Source of the DNA: Letharia columbiana
Taxonomy: Eukaryota > Ascomycota > Lecanoromycetes > Lecanorales > Parmeliaceae
Assembly: GCF_014066305.1 (NCBI RefSeq)
Contig: NW_023501059.1
Location: 434,001 to 498,000, forward strand
Length of the DNA stretch: 64,000 nucleotides
Reading direction: 5' to 3'
The notes under the pieces are model-generated. The model was given only the letters and a program-made list of their open reading frames with translations, made no database searches and was not told the origin of the DNA. A program made the translations under genes and the position numbers. Of the stretch, positions 1 to 14,395 are shown in pieces; position 1 is the stretch's first letter, and the number at the start of each line of letters is the position of its first letter.

Positions 1-41
1 AAAGAACCCATTTTACTCATCATCGTGGAACGTTTTCGTAG

Positions 42-796
42 GGTACATTAACACCTCTAGTTGGCATCGGCGCCTGTGTATCAGTCCAATTCGGCGCCTT
101 CCACTACGCCCGTCGCCAATTCGAACAATCCAACAGCACCCGCAATCCCGCCAACCCCACTCTCTCATATGGCCAATACTACCTCTCCGGCGCCTTCGCT
201 GGCGTCGCCAACTCAGTCATCTCAGGCCCCATCGAGCACGTCCGTATCCGTTTACAAACTCAGCCGCACGGAGCTCAACGCCTGTACACCGGCCCAATCG
301 ACTGTGTTCGCAAACTCTCCGCCCATGAAGGGGTTCTAGCAGGTTTGTATCGCGGAGAGGCGGTGACTATACTGAGGGAGGCTCAGGCCTACGGCGTCTG
401 GTTTCTCGCGTTCGAGTACATGATGAACGCCGACGCCGCACGCAATAGTATCAAGCGCGATGAAATTAGCCAAGTAAAAATAGCGACGTATGGGGGCTTG
501 GCGGGAGAGGCGTTGTGGTTGTCGAGTTACCCGTTTGATGTCGTGAAGAGTAAGATGCAGAGCGATGGGTTTGGGCCGGATAGGAAGTACAGGAACATGA
601 GAGATTGCTTTGCGCAGACGTGGAAGGGCGAAGGGGCGAGGGGATTTTGGAAGGGGATTGGGCCGACGTTGTTGAGAGCGATGCCGGTCAGTGCTGGGAC
701 TTTTGCCGTGTGAGTACGCCCTTTCTTTATCGAGGCACGATGGCTTTTGCTGATACATCGAACAGCGTGGAAGCGACGATGAGAATGCTGAAGTAG
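42..796 (+). CDS. Mitochondrial carrier family protein (5' partial), YMC1/CRC1-like
   Basis: Solute carrier of the mitochondrial inner membrane; only the last 232 residues lie in the window. Exons read 42..709 and 766..796, with an AG acceptor at 40-41 and a 56-bp GTGAGT intron. The translation opens with GTLTPLVGIGACVSVQFGAF and continues with GPIEHVRIRLQTQ and later SYPFDVVKSKMQ, the two visible P-x-[DE]-x-x-[RK] carrier signatures, each followed by the loop and G-rich helix typical of a carrier repeat. The sequence resembles fungal YMC1 and carnitine/acylcarnitine carriers (GPIEHxRxRLQ); the substrate cannot be decided from this part. The first carrier repeat and the start codon lie left of base 1. 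The gene ends in VVEATMRMLK and a TAG stop. Ordinary housekeeping gene; nothing unusual in the visible part. Confidence 0.88.
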
Positions 797-1984
797 ATAT
801 TGGCTTGCCTATGCAGATTCAGTGTCTGCGTTCTTGGATAACGAGATCCAGGTCCTGCGGACCGAACATAAAAACCCCGTTGCTTTCAACATAGCACGAC
901 TCAACCACAAAACGATCTACAGCAAGATTCTTGATCGCATTATCCAATCCCAGATAGATCTAAGCTACGCCTATATAGGCTTCTAGAGAGCCCGTCTTCT
1001 CTCTCTCTTTAACCCGTCTCGCACCAGAATCCAACAACTCCATCTTCCTCCAGCATGAATCATCAAGGTACCGAAATGTACCCTGACATCTTCTTTCTAG
1101 GTCCTCGTAGAGGCGGGCCCGTATGCCAACTCCAGTATGCATTGACGACATCGCTGCCAAGCTGGCTCCCGCGTCCAAGGTGCCATTTGGAGTTGCTGAG
1201 ATCCCGCGAACGGAGAGCACGGGACTGTTTTGGTGATACGTCCATCCGGAGAGGGCTGGCTGTTATGATGAGGATGTAGAAAAAGATATTTCGGTCATAC
1301 ATACCTTTTTATGAGGGGGGGGGAGAAGAGAAAAGAATTGATCTCAGTGCAACAATGTCCGGCAGATCATCGTAGGTATCCAACCCTTCCTTCGTATCGG
1401 GACCCGTAATCCGTGACAACGTCGACATCCATCAGAATCCTCTGGTAGAACCCGAACACGAGCTCGAACATCCATTCGCACAGGTAGAGCGCCCGATCAT
1501 GGTCTCTTCCGACAGTCGCTTCAAACAACGGCACCGCCTCTCTAATGACATGATTGCCTTCGCTTGCGAGTCTAGAATCACGCTCAGGAAGCATGGCGGT
1601 ACATCAGAGCGGATGTCCGAAACTACCGTCGCAATTTGCAGACGCGTCGGCAAGCGCCACGTGTGGGCTGGAATTGGGCGCGAAGGCCGGTGCTGCCCGT
1701 GGAGTGGGCTTTGCTGGTTTCATCCCTGATGTATCGTCAGAGACTGCTTGTCGAGAAGGCTGGAGTGGGGCTGTCTGCTGGCGAAGAGCCCTAGCGTGAT
1801 CAACGGGTGACTGGTAAGTTGATATATAATACAGAGATGGGAGAACAGTATTATATCGTTGGCTATGCGTTGCTCTCAAGAGACTGACGATCGAGAAATT
1901 GGTTGAATGAAAGTGTGTGCAGTTTTCTTGAAAGAGGAGATAAAAAAGGTCACGATGGAGAAGAGAGAGACGATTCATGGTCAC
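797..1984 (-). other. Decayed ORFs between carrier and halogenase pseudogene; possible transcription-factor relic
   Basis: No intact gene is recognised. On the minus strand a series of broken reading frames covers 1984-960: a segment ending in a stop at 1604, a continuation from about 1594 to 1367 in a shifted frame (containing LYLCEWMFELVFGFYQRIL), and an 86-codon piece at 1220-960. The middle piece has a Cys-x-helix-x-W/Y pattern loosely recalling the C-terminal domain of AflR-type cluster regulators, but the likeness is weak and no Zn2Cys6 domain is visible. Because it lies directly beside a broken halogenase gene, a relic of the same former secondary-metabolite cluster is conceivable. It could equally be noncoding sequence. 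Confidence 0.2.
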
Positions 1985-2081
1985 TCCATTAGACTTTCAG
2001 ATTTGCATGAGAAAAAAGTCATGGCATTGATAGCGCTGTAGTTTGCTTCATTGTTGAGTAGTGCTGTGTTGAAAGCACCCT

Positions 2082-4159
<2,078 letters not shown>

Positions 4160-4538
4160 CTATGAATTGAATGGGTCCGACTGGAATACTCTTTTATAAG
4201 AGGATGTAGGGTTAAGAAAGGAGGTTAAAGGACTTGTATAAATCTCAACCTCAGATCAGGGTTATTGTAGCTCCTAGACTAAATCGTGGATTGATTGTCT
4301 CTCTGTGGTCTGACCGCTCTCGTTCCGTATACCTATACCAAGGTGATCTACGAGTATTGCCATACTCGCATTGGAAATATGCGAGATTTTGTACCTTTCG
4401 TTCTCTTCATTTCCGTATGCAGCCTAAGGCTATGATAAATATGAGGCGATTTCATGGGCCTAGCATGCCGACACTCTCTTTTCATTGTTTCGTTGCATTC
4501 GAAAACCAGCACCAGGTAAGAGACAGTCCGGCTGTCTT

Positions 4539-5252
4539 CTATGGCCGTAGAGACCCAAATGTGAAGTCCTTCCCCCAAAGACACTCCCTCTGCTCGAGGA
4601 TTTTCAACTTCCTCTGGTCATCTGTCAGGGATTTCTCGAAGACCTGACAAGGGGTGCCACCTCTGTCTTCTACGGCCATACGGTTCAAAAAGTCGTCCGC
4701 CAAAGACTTCTTCTGCTCCAGAATCGCTGCAGGATTGCCTTGCCCTATCTTCCGTGAGACTTCCGTGCCCACTAGCCCGCAGTACACGTCGCTGCAGCTC
4801 TTCCGTGCTTTCACCGACAGCAGGGTTTTCGTGCCTACGTCGTAGATCCTTCGCTCTGGCCTAACTTCCTCGAGCCAGTCTTTCTTGACGACTTCTCCGA
4901 TGACTACTATCTCGAGAGCTACTCTGACTGCTCGCTGCGGAGCTTTCATATCTATCCGATGTAGCCTTTTCGAGACACTTTCGACTTCTTCGCTCTCAGA
5001 GCCATAGCATTCTTTTCCCACCATCCCACTACTGTATATAGCTGTGATTTCATAAGTATTCAAGTTTTCTTGGCGCCGGGGCACGAATTCATGTCTGTTC
5101 AGGCGTATTGGCCTCGTGTTGAGACGGCCCGCTCGTATATACACATACACAGTTGTGCACATGTGGTACGTGAAGCTAACACATGAGCATAAGGTTTTGT
5201 GAGGACTTAGAATACGTTTCTCTCTATTAGGCATTGCCACCTCCTGAATCAC
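4539..5252 (-). CDS. Hypothetical 237-residue ORF with a decayed internal duplication
   Basis: An open frame of unknown function with no recognised domain; it is basic and has many Arg, Lys and Glu. Its C-terminal third carries two diverged copies of one unit: ILEQKKSLADDF followed by AVEDRGGTPCQVFE, and then ILEQRECLWGKDF. The DNA of the second copy (about 4534-4602) continues to match the first (about 4661-4729) but in a shifted frame, where the matching peptide is STAIEDSRTVSYLVLVF. The ORF start overlaps the end of the MRP4 gene by 26 bp on the same strand in another frame, which argues against a normal gene arrangement. It may be a decaying repeat-type gene or chance coding. The rest of the interval 4151-5226 shows nothing else. 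Confidence 0.25.
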   Translation of the reverse strand: MIQEVAMPNREKRILSPHKTLCSCVSFTYHMCTTVYVYIRAGRLNTRPIRLNRHEFVPRRQENLNTYEITAIYSSGMVGKECYGSESEEVESVSKRLHRIDMKAPQRAVRVALEIVVIGEVVKKDWLEEVRPERRIYDVGTKTLLSVKARKSCSDVYCGLVGTEVSRKIGQGNPAAILEQKKSLADDFLNRMAVEDRGGTPCQVFEKSLTDDQRKLKILEQRECLWGKDFTFGSLRP

Positions 5253-6504
5253 TACCTTTGATATCCTCCGCGCTCCCTCCCGTCCTCGCCCCTTGCGTCG
5301 ATACTGACAAATCGGTCATCAGTGTATCAGGGGTATAAGTAACCACCCCATTCATTGCCATCTCTTTCCTTCTCGCTTGGCCCTCCTGACCCGCCCTGCC
5401 GAGAGCACCAGCTATAACCTGCACACACCTCAAACTATCATCGTTCGCCGGAATCGGATAGGTAACCCAGGTCGGATTAGCATCCGTATCAATAACACCA
5501 ATAGTTGGTATGGTATTCAGTCCGCATTCATGCAACATAACCCAATTCTCCAGTGGATTCAAGCAGACGACCAGATCCGGTCTGAGGACTTGGCGTTCTC
5601 GTAACTCTTCGTCGTATCCCTTAATCTCCCGGTCCAGCTCGTCCACAACTTTCGTCCTGCACTGACCCAATATCTGATGCCCATTTGTAATACTTCCCGG
5701 CGTCCACCTTTCAAACAAATGACATCCACCGGCCATCTGTGCCGCTTTGACCACACACCTATCTTGTCCTGCCCTTGTACCCACAAACAGTATCAATCCT
5801 CCCCTTTCAGCGACGCCAGAGACAACTCTACAGGCGCGGCGAAGATGCGCAGCCGTCTGGTCTAGGGAGATGATATGGATGCCTTGCCGTATGCCAAAGA
5901 TATATCGAGAATTCATAGGATTCCAATGGGAAGTCTTGTGGCCAAGATGTGCTTGAGACGCGAGCAGCAGCTCGAGCGTTATGTCGGATGGGAAAGGGGG
6001 TTGGGTGAGGAGCTTGTGCGGTTGGTAGTGGTTTTGGTCTATGGAGGTACCGAGGGGTTTCGTGCGGTGTTGATTGAATCGGTTGTGATTAAATCTCTCA
6101 GCCGTCCCATCTTCGAGGAGGTTTTGAGCGGCGTGGGAGCGATTGTCGATTTGGGGAACGTATTGAACTGTCTCATTCTCGATTTGTGATTCTATGGATT
6201 TTGTCTCTCGTAAAGAGTTTTCTAGAGATGCTTCAATTGAGTCGGTGGACGATGGGAGAGTGTCGATGTCGACCTCAGTGGCTAGGGATCTTGTCCATGA
6301 TCTTGTGGGTTTTGTTGCTATTCGTCGGCCTACGATGAAGTCAGCGATGAGATAAGCTATTAGTGATACTTCTACATACCATGCCGTATGAACGCTCTTC
6401 TTAATATCATTGTTGATGTGCAGGAGAAGCACAAACTGAACGGCGCCGAGAGCTTCCAAAAATGTTTCGGCAAAGTTGCTCGTTTGAGATTCGACACGTC
6501 CCAC
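5227..6504 (-). CDS. MRP4: Mitochondrial small-subunit ribosomal protein MRP4 (uS2m)
   Basis: Component of the mitochondrial 37S ribosomal subunit, homologous to bacterial S2. The 425-residue frame contains the S2 landmarks in order: LLLASQAHLGHKTSHWNPMN, YIFGIRQGIHIISLDQT, GGLILFVGTRAGQ, WTPGSITN, PDLVVCLNPLEN, TIPTIGVIDTDANP and VTYPIPANDDS. About 190 residues precede the S2 core and should hold the import presequence. The N-terminus is uncertain: no Met occurs between residue 1 (6504) and the core, and a GTATGT...TAG intron-like segment lies near 6340-6390 but does not keep frame. The 6504 start leaves only 53 bp to the divergent COG3 start, so the true first exon may differ. The C-terminal tail (last 50 residues) is low in conservation and Gly/Ser-rich. 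Confidence 0.88.
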   Translation of the reverse strand: MGRVESQTSNFAETFLEALGAVQFVLLLHINNDIKKSVHTAWYVEVSLIAYLIADFIVGRRIATKPTRSWTRSLATEVDIDTLPSSTDSIEASLENSLRETKSIESQIENETVQYVPQIDNRSHAAQNLLEDGTAERFNHNRFNQHRTKPLGTSIDQNHYQPHKLLTQPPFPSDITLELLLASQAHLGHKTSHWNPMNSRYIFGIRQGIHIISLDQTAAHLRRACRVVSGVAERGGLILFVGTRAGQDRCVVKAAQMAGGCHLFERWTPGSITNGHQILGQCRTKVVDELDREIKGYDEELRERQVLRPDLVVCLNPLENWVMLHECGLNTIPTIGVIDTDANPTWVTYPIPANDDSLRCVQVIAGALGRAGQEGQARRKEMAMNGVVTYTPDTLMTDLSVSTQGARTGGSAEDIKGSDSGGGNA

Positions 6505-6557
6505 ACCACGACGACTCCCACAGCATTAGACAGTGCTCACATCTCAGCCACTCAGTT

Positions 6558-9337
6558 ATGTACGATGATGCCTCTCTCTATTACTCATTCAATCCAAGCG
6601 CACAGCCTCAGCAAGAAAAGTCTCAGTTGCCTAAGCATAAGAGGAGACAATCTGTTTTGGACCGACCCAACGTAAGCCCAGAACCTCAGCTTGCAACGGA
6701 TTGCTTTCTGATGTTTTTCGCAGGAAGACATCCAGGCTGACACTGGTCGATTAGATCGCCTTGGAGACGTACTCGAGGTCCCGCAGGAGGTCGCTGGACC
6801 ACCGGAAGCAACGCTGTCCCGTCGGGCACAATCTTATAGCGATTTCCATGATGCGGTAAAAGCTGTACTGGGTCAGGATGTGGTTTCTGGAGGGGCTGCG
6901 AAGGAGACAACAAAGGGAGATGAGAAGACTGGGAAGGCAGATATCACGTCGGAGCTAGACTTTGCTGATTGGTACAATGCCCTGGAACGCGAGTTACTAG
7001 ACTCCAGTCATGATGATTATACGTCCGTCACTTTTTGGAAAATTGAGAGACAAGCATGCTGAGGATGTCTACAGAAACTATCAGAGACAGTTGGAACTAT
7101 CTCAGTCGCACCTGGACACTCTACTATCCGATACATCCTCGACGCTTGATTTATTAGCATCGTTGACCAGCTCGTTCAAAGATGTTGAAGCGCAGACTAC
7201 AATTTTTCAAAGGCAATGTGCAGGGCTGCTGGATGAGCAGACAAGAATCACAAGACTTGCTGACAACCTCGACGATAATCTCAAGTACTACAACTATTTG
7301 GAGCCTGTCACTAGACGACTGAACGCACCAGGAGCAGGCAATTTTGTGAGGAGCAAGGAGTTTTCTGAAATGCTGGCTCGGCTTGACGATTGCTTAGAGT
7401 ACATGGCAGCTCACGTAAGTGTTTTGCTCAGTAAATTATTGGGACGGGCTTAGCTAACCATATTAGCCAAAACAACGAGAAGCGGGGGCTTACCAGTCGC
7501 GCTACCGTTTGCTGATGACAAGAGGCTTAACTTTGATCCGTGTCCATTTCGTCAGTGCTTTGCGAGAGACTGCCTCCGACGTCTCGAGACGTATTGCCGA
7601 TCGCCAATTGAATGATACCACGAACTCTGCACTTCTATACGCCAAGTTCCGATTTGGTGCGTCCGAGCTCAAGGAGGTCGCCCAGGAGATTCGGAAGCGA
7701 GCGGTCGTTCCGGTTGGTGCTGAGCCTGGAGCTGAAGCAGAGTATCAAAGCTTAATGAACGAATTGTATACGAGCTACTCGGCCACTCGTGGTAGGCTCG
7801 TAATTCCACTCGCCAGGAAGAAAATTGCAGACATTGCGTTGGCTCCGAGTACCTCGAAAGAGCTTGTTTCCTTTGCTCGAAGCAGCATTGGCTACACTCG
7901 TGGAGTCTGCTCCGATGAATACGAGCTTTGGCGGGAATGGTTTGAAGGAGAACATGGTCTGTATGACTTTCTCGAATCCGTGTGCGAGCCGTTGTACGAC
8001 CATCTACGACCAAGGATCATTCACGAGACTCAACTGTTAAAACTGTGCGAATTGTGTACTCTTTTGCAAACCAGGTATATGCATGACCAAGACGAAGAGG
8101 CCGAGCCTATGGAGGCAAATCAGTTTGACTTCTCAATACTCATCCGTACAGCGCTTGAAGATGCCCAGACTAGACTTGTCTTTCGTGCTCAAGCTGTCCT
8201 ACGTGATGAAATTGAAAGATACAGACCGAAGAAAGAGGAATTGGATTACCCAGCTCGTAATCGACGAGTTTCCCTATCTGGTACCAAATCCCAACGTCCA
8301 CGTGCCACATCTGGAAGGAAAGACTCAAATGTGGAGCCTACCACTCCGATGCCCAAGACCCCCATGGTTGTGGAAGAGGGAGATTCGCCGAACGGACGCT
8401 GGGGCTTCGACATGGAAGCAGCTTTCCAAGGCTGGTATCCTACCCTGAGGAAAGCAATTTGGCTCCTGAGTCGTATCTATCGGCTCGTCAATGTATGTCT
8501 CTGCCTTCCGCAGCGTTTCCTTTACGATGCTAATTCTGACCGCAGTCCACCGTCTTTGATGATCTGGCGCACAACATAGTCCACCAAACCACCGTCTCCC
8601 TCAAGCATGCTTCCACACTCGTCGCCCAAAAGACACATAACACCTCAGCTGATGGCCGCCTCTTTCTTATCAAGCATCTGTTAATCCTCAAGCAGCAAAT
8701 AGTAGCTTTCGACATAGAGTATGTCACGCCAGACATCTCCTTCGATTTTTCTGGTGTCACAAACACATTCTGGGAGCTCCGAGAAAGGGGCGGCCTTTTT
8801 GACCCCCGGAACCTCTGGCGAATTATGGGTGGTGGTCTCCTACCAAAAGTTGTAGAAAACATGCTCGACGCCAAAGTTGAGCTTGACTGGAGTCTCAGGA
8901 CAGTCATAAACGACCTCACGAGCGATTTCGCTTCGAGAATCACCAAGCCTGTCGATGCATCAGCCACTGCCAAGAAAGGCTTCGATGCAGTCCAGGCGGT
9001 CAACGTGATCCAAAAGGTTGGTGAGAAGGAGGTACCAGTACTTCGACGAAAATTGGATGAGTATCTAGATGACGTTCGGACCAAGGAGACGCTTGTGGCA
9101 GCCGTACAAGATCAGGTGATACAGAATTACGAAACGTTTTACGACATATACACGGCAGAGAAGAGATCGAATGGGAAGCAAGTCAGTAAAAAGGGGAAGG
9201 GAAGGGACGACGAGGCATGGGATCCTGATATGTTTACGGAATGGGCTGGGAGCATATTCAGGGTCAGAGGTATGGGTGCATTGGATGAGGATGAAGAAAG
9301 CAGGAGTAGGAGTATGAGTCGGAGTGGAAGCATGTAG
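6558..9337 (+). CDS. COG3: Conserved oligomeric Golgi complex subunit 3 (COG3/Sec34)
   Basis: Lobe A subunit of the COG tethering complex, acting in retrograde vesicle traffic at the Golgi. Exons 6558..6671, 6724..7022, 7075..7414, 7467..8492 and 8546..9337 give 856 residues. Introns are 52-53 bp; the second uses a GTCCGT donor and a CTACAG acceptor with a GCTGA branch site. Landmarks are VPQEVAGPPEATLSRRAQSY, the Sec34 N-terminal coiled region (TRITRLADNLDDNLKYYNYL followed by EPVTRRLNAPGAGNF), SRYRLLMTRGLTLIR, LNDTTNSALLYAKFR, NELYTSYSATRGRLV and YDFLESVCEPLYDHLRPRII. The length matches the family. The start is the Met of MYDDASLYYSF. The gene is divergent from MRP4 with 53 bp between start codons. 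Confidence 0.93.
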
Positions 9338-9911
9338 AAGTAGTTGTTTCATAGTGACGGGGTTGGGGTTGGGGCTCCCCGGACATCAGTAGCCATTTAA
9401 TGAGAGCACCACTTGATTCGATGCCTGATTGATTACTCCTCTAGATTGGCATTGAATTTGACCGCAATTCACATTACTGTTGAGTATATTCTACTGCGTG
9501 GGGCCCTTTAACGGTTGCATCTCCGCTCCCGCTGAGGACCCCACTCCCATGCGGCGTCCTTCAGCCTCCGCTTATCCCACAATATATCACCTTCCAACAG
9601 GGCGGTCAATTCCAATATTCATTGCTTGTCAGAGCTTTACACTTCTTACCACTCGCACAACAGACAACTTCAGTCCAACACGAATGCCAACCCCTCGAAA
9701 CCCAACTCTCACCCCAGACTTACCGTTCCGCTGCCCTTCCTAAGATCCCCACCCTTTTCCACCTAAGCGCGCAACGATCAGAGATACACCAAGTTTATTC
9801 TATCACTGAATCGTCCTCTCACGCCGGCCCCGGAGGTTCTCCCCATACAGCGGATCCAATCGCCCTTATCGAATCCAAGTATCTTTCTCGAGTCCCCCAC
9901 CTCCCTCTACC
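9338..9911. other. Intergenic region and leader of the CaM kinase gene
   Basis: 574 bases without a supported gene. The first part holds a G-rich stretch of three GGGG runs separated by TT (about 9358-9376) just after the COG3 stop. The rest is CT-rich in the fashion of fungal promoters and 5' leaders. Open frames here (9480-10005) have no coding character and overlap the kinase start. Confidence 0.5.
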
Positions 9912-11296
9912 ATGGCTGCTCAAGAGGGGCAGGCAAAGCCCCAGATCCAGCCATGCAGGTACAAGACTGGGAAAACACTGGGCGCAGGGAGCTACTCGGT
10001 GGTAAAGGAGTGTGTGCATATAGACACCGGAAGATACTATGCGGCGAAAGTTATCAACAAGAGGATGATGGCGGGCAGGGAGCATATGGTACGGGCCGAA
10101 TTGTTGAAACGTGGGCTTAGGGACAATCAGAGCTGATGACAGCTGTGATAGGTACGGAACGAGATCGCAGTTTTGAAGAGGGTGTCGATGGGCCATCAAA
10201 ATATTTTGACGCTAGTGGACTACTTCGAGACCATGAACAATTGTTTGTCTCTCGGGGGTGCTTCCGGTCAATTGGCTCCAATATTTTTACTTATGATCCC
10301 ACAGTGTACCTAGTAACCGACCTCGCCCTCGGCGGCGAATTGTTCGATCGAATATGTCGCAAAGGAAGCTACTACGAATCCGACGCTGCAGACCTAATCC
10401 GTGCAACTCTTTCCGCAGTCGCCTATCTTCATGACCATGGGATTGTACACCGCGATCTGAAACCCGAGAACCTTTTATTTCGAACACCAGAAGACAACGC
10501 AGATTTGCTAATAGCAGATTTTGGTCTTTCAAGAATAATGGACGAAGAGGCGTTTCACGTTCTCACGACGACTTGCGGTACACCGGGCTACATGGCCCCT
10601 GAAATTTTCAAGAAGACCGGTCACGGCAAACCAGTGTTTGTTGCCCTTCAAACCTCCACCACGCCCATTTCTAATGCCAGCTTTAGAGACGTCTGGGCAA
10701 TAGGTGTAATAACCTACTTCCTCCTCTGCGGCTACACCCCTTTCGACCGGGACTCCAATCTCGAAGAAATGCAAGCCATCTTAGTCGCCGACTACTCCTT
10801 CACCCCCCTCGAATATTGGCGTTCCGTCTCCCTCTCCGCACGCGAGTTCGTCAAACGCTGTCTGACCATCGACCCCCAACAACGCATGACAGCACACGAA
10901 GCGCTCTCACACCCTTTTGTTGACGAAATGGCGAGACAACAACGAGGTGAAGGTGCGAGAGGTGGAGGCGATTTGTTACCTGTGATTAAGAAGAATTTCA
11001 ATGCGCGAAGGACTTTGCACGCGGCCATTGATACAATACGGGCTATTAACAAGCTGAGGGAAGGAGGTGCGGCGGGATTGATGGAGGGGGCTCTGAGCCA
11101 ACAGCCGAAGGTCAAGCAGCAGGATAATGGGAATGAGGCGAAGTGGAATGAGGCGAAATTTACGGGGCAGGGGGGTAATCAGATGGAGATTGACAGTCGG
11201 GGAAATGCGAGAGGCCAAACGGAGGAGCAGATTCGGGAACAGCAGAGACGGGTTGAGGAGACGAGTCGAGGATTATGGGGACAGGCGAGGGGCTGA
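9912..11296 (+). CDS. Calcium/calmodulin-dependent protein kinase, type I-like
   Basis: Ser/Thr kinase that relays calcium signals. Exons 9912..10088, 10152..10242, 10305..10635 and 10687..11296 give 402 residues. The kinase domain shows the glycine loop (LGAGSYSVVKE), the ATP lysine (YYAAKVINK), the catalytic loop HRDLKPENLL, the DFG segment ADFGLSRIMD, the activation segment TTCGTPGYMAPEI and WAIGVITYFLLCGYTPFDRD. After the kinase core comes IKKNFNARRTLHAAIDTIRA, a basic amphipathic stretch in the position of the autoinhibitory and calmodulin-binding segment. The C-terminus is polar and Gln/Gly-rich. The third intron splits KPV/DVWAIG with a GTTTGT donor. The closest family is fungal CMK1/CmkA; length and layout are normal. 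No EF-hands are present. Confidence 0.9.
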
Positions 11297-12945
<1,649 letters not shown>

Positions 12946-13228
12946 AAATTTTTTCAGCTTGCATGACATGGTCGTCCGGAGTAGGTCTCACGCTGGGTGG
13001 CCTGATAATTTGGAGTACGGTAAGTGGTTATACAGAGTGGCCATTTTCCGATGATATTAGACCTAGATCTCTTCATCTAGGCTAGACAACACCGACGCCT
13101 TTCCCCTTCTCTCTCTCCCAGCGTCGTGGACAAGGAAGCCAACGCTCTGAAAATAACGATGCTTGAACCCTTAAACCATCTCCATAACTCACATCCATCA
13201 CCCTACCCCCCTACATCTCCAACCCCAG

Positions 13229-13262
13229 TCCCTCCCTCCCTCCCTCCCTCCCTCCCTCCCTC
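13229..13262. repeat. (TCCC)n microsatellite
   Basis: About eight tandem TCCC units read directly from the sequence. The complementary strand is a run of GGGA units, so it meets the G-quadruplex sequence rule with more than four G3 tracts. No gene overlaps it convincingly. Confidence 0.95.
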
Positions 13263-13450
13263 CATCCCTTCCCAAACCACACCCCCGCAGCCCCTCCGTC
13301 CACCTTCCACCAAAGCCCAGCCCCCACCCTCCACCTCCACACCATCAACCACCCCACTGCATCACGCCCTCCTCCCAACCCAAACCAAACCAACCCAACC
13401 CAACACGCCACAACAAGAGCACCCACTCAGTCAGTCTTCCCTCCATCCGC

Positions 13451-13486
13451 CCAGACCAGACCAAACCAGACCAGACCAGACCAGGG
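13451..13486. repeat. (CCAGA)n short tandem repeat
   Basis: Several CCAGA units, one of them changed to CCAAA. Shortly before, at about 13377-13405, a CCAAA/CCAAC repeat of the same type occurs. Both are within the low-complexity intergenic block. Confidence 0.9.
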
Positions 13487-14395
13487 GACGCCCTCACCCA
13501 TCCATCCGTACCTCCGCCCTCCCGGACCCCCAAACCAGGGAGCCGGATCCCGAAAGAGGCGTTGTAGATGCGGGTATGGAAAGAAGAGAAAAGGGGTCGT
13601 GCGTGTGCGTGTGTGGGGAGGAAGAGTACGAGTACCCACCACCAGCCTTTGACCCGATCCACCCCCTCACCCCAAATGCCTCGAAAAACAACCCAGCCGA
13701 CGACGATTCTCCCACTCTCATGCCCTCTCCCTTCGAAACCGGGGCAGCTAAGGAGAAGTTTGTGTGGTGGTTGATTTGGACGTAAGGAAGGGAAGCACAG
13801 CCGGATATGCTGCGTGGGTCTCACAAAATGTTCGCTGTAGCTGATCAAGCCATTTCCTTGCTATCCTTACTAATCGTCGTAGCATCTTTCCCGCGTCTGC
13901 CTTCTGTGGAAGACACCTATGAGAAGTAAGCTTGAGGTGATCTTGCATTTTCTGGCCTTTTCGCACCACTTGTCGAGATCCTAGAGGGTTAGCATTAAAC
14001 AGGTCACAGAGTTCGACTGTCACAAGCAGGCGAAAGGTACCACGGCCTGACACGTGGAATGTTTGATTTTCTGTGAGCATTTCTATCTGATATCTCTTCT
14101 ATGAACAAGCAAGCATGATGGTCGTGATGATGAGTGCTAAGCTTCAGTTGCAAATGTCGCTGCCTCAGCCGTAGTTTTTCTCTGGCGCAGGAACGAGATC
14201 CGAAGATGATCGAACCAAGAGAAGCATGAGTGATGATCCGATAATCTGCTCTGGAATGAGGCAAATGTAATGCATCAAGGTGAGGACTTTGGTGTATGTG
14301 ATGAATGAGCACGCCTAATCAATATGAGTCGCTAAGAGAAAGGAAATTCGTATCAAGTCGAAGCGTGAATGTTCGAGCCAATGTACCTATCCTGC

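Larger units (their letters stand above)
12946..14395. other. Low-complexity intergenic region
   Basis: 1450 bases between the AMMECR1 gene and the 3' end of the Argonaute gene. Its left half is extremely C-rich on the plus strand and contains several simple repeats, listed separately. ORFs here (for example 13126-13785 plus and 13345-13848 minus) consist of Pro/Thr/Ser or Gly/Trp/Val runs produced by the repeats. The right half (13850-14395) shows no coding signal and presumably includes the Argonaute 3' UTR. Confidence 0.6.

Noticed and set aside
9358..9376. Telomere-like GGGGTT repeats
   Set aside because: Only three G runs, inside a normal gene-rich region; neither an interstitial telomere nor a full quadruplex motif can be supported.
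9480..10005. Plus-strand frames just upstream of the CaM kinase
   Set aside because: CT-rich leader translated by chance; the kinase start at 9912 is supported by the conserved Gly loop in the following residues.
13126..13848. Pro/Thr- and Gly/Trp-rich open frames in both strands
   Set aside because: They are translations of TCCC, CCAGA and CCAAC repeats with no conserved features.
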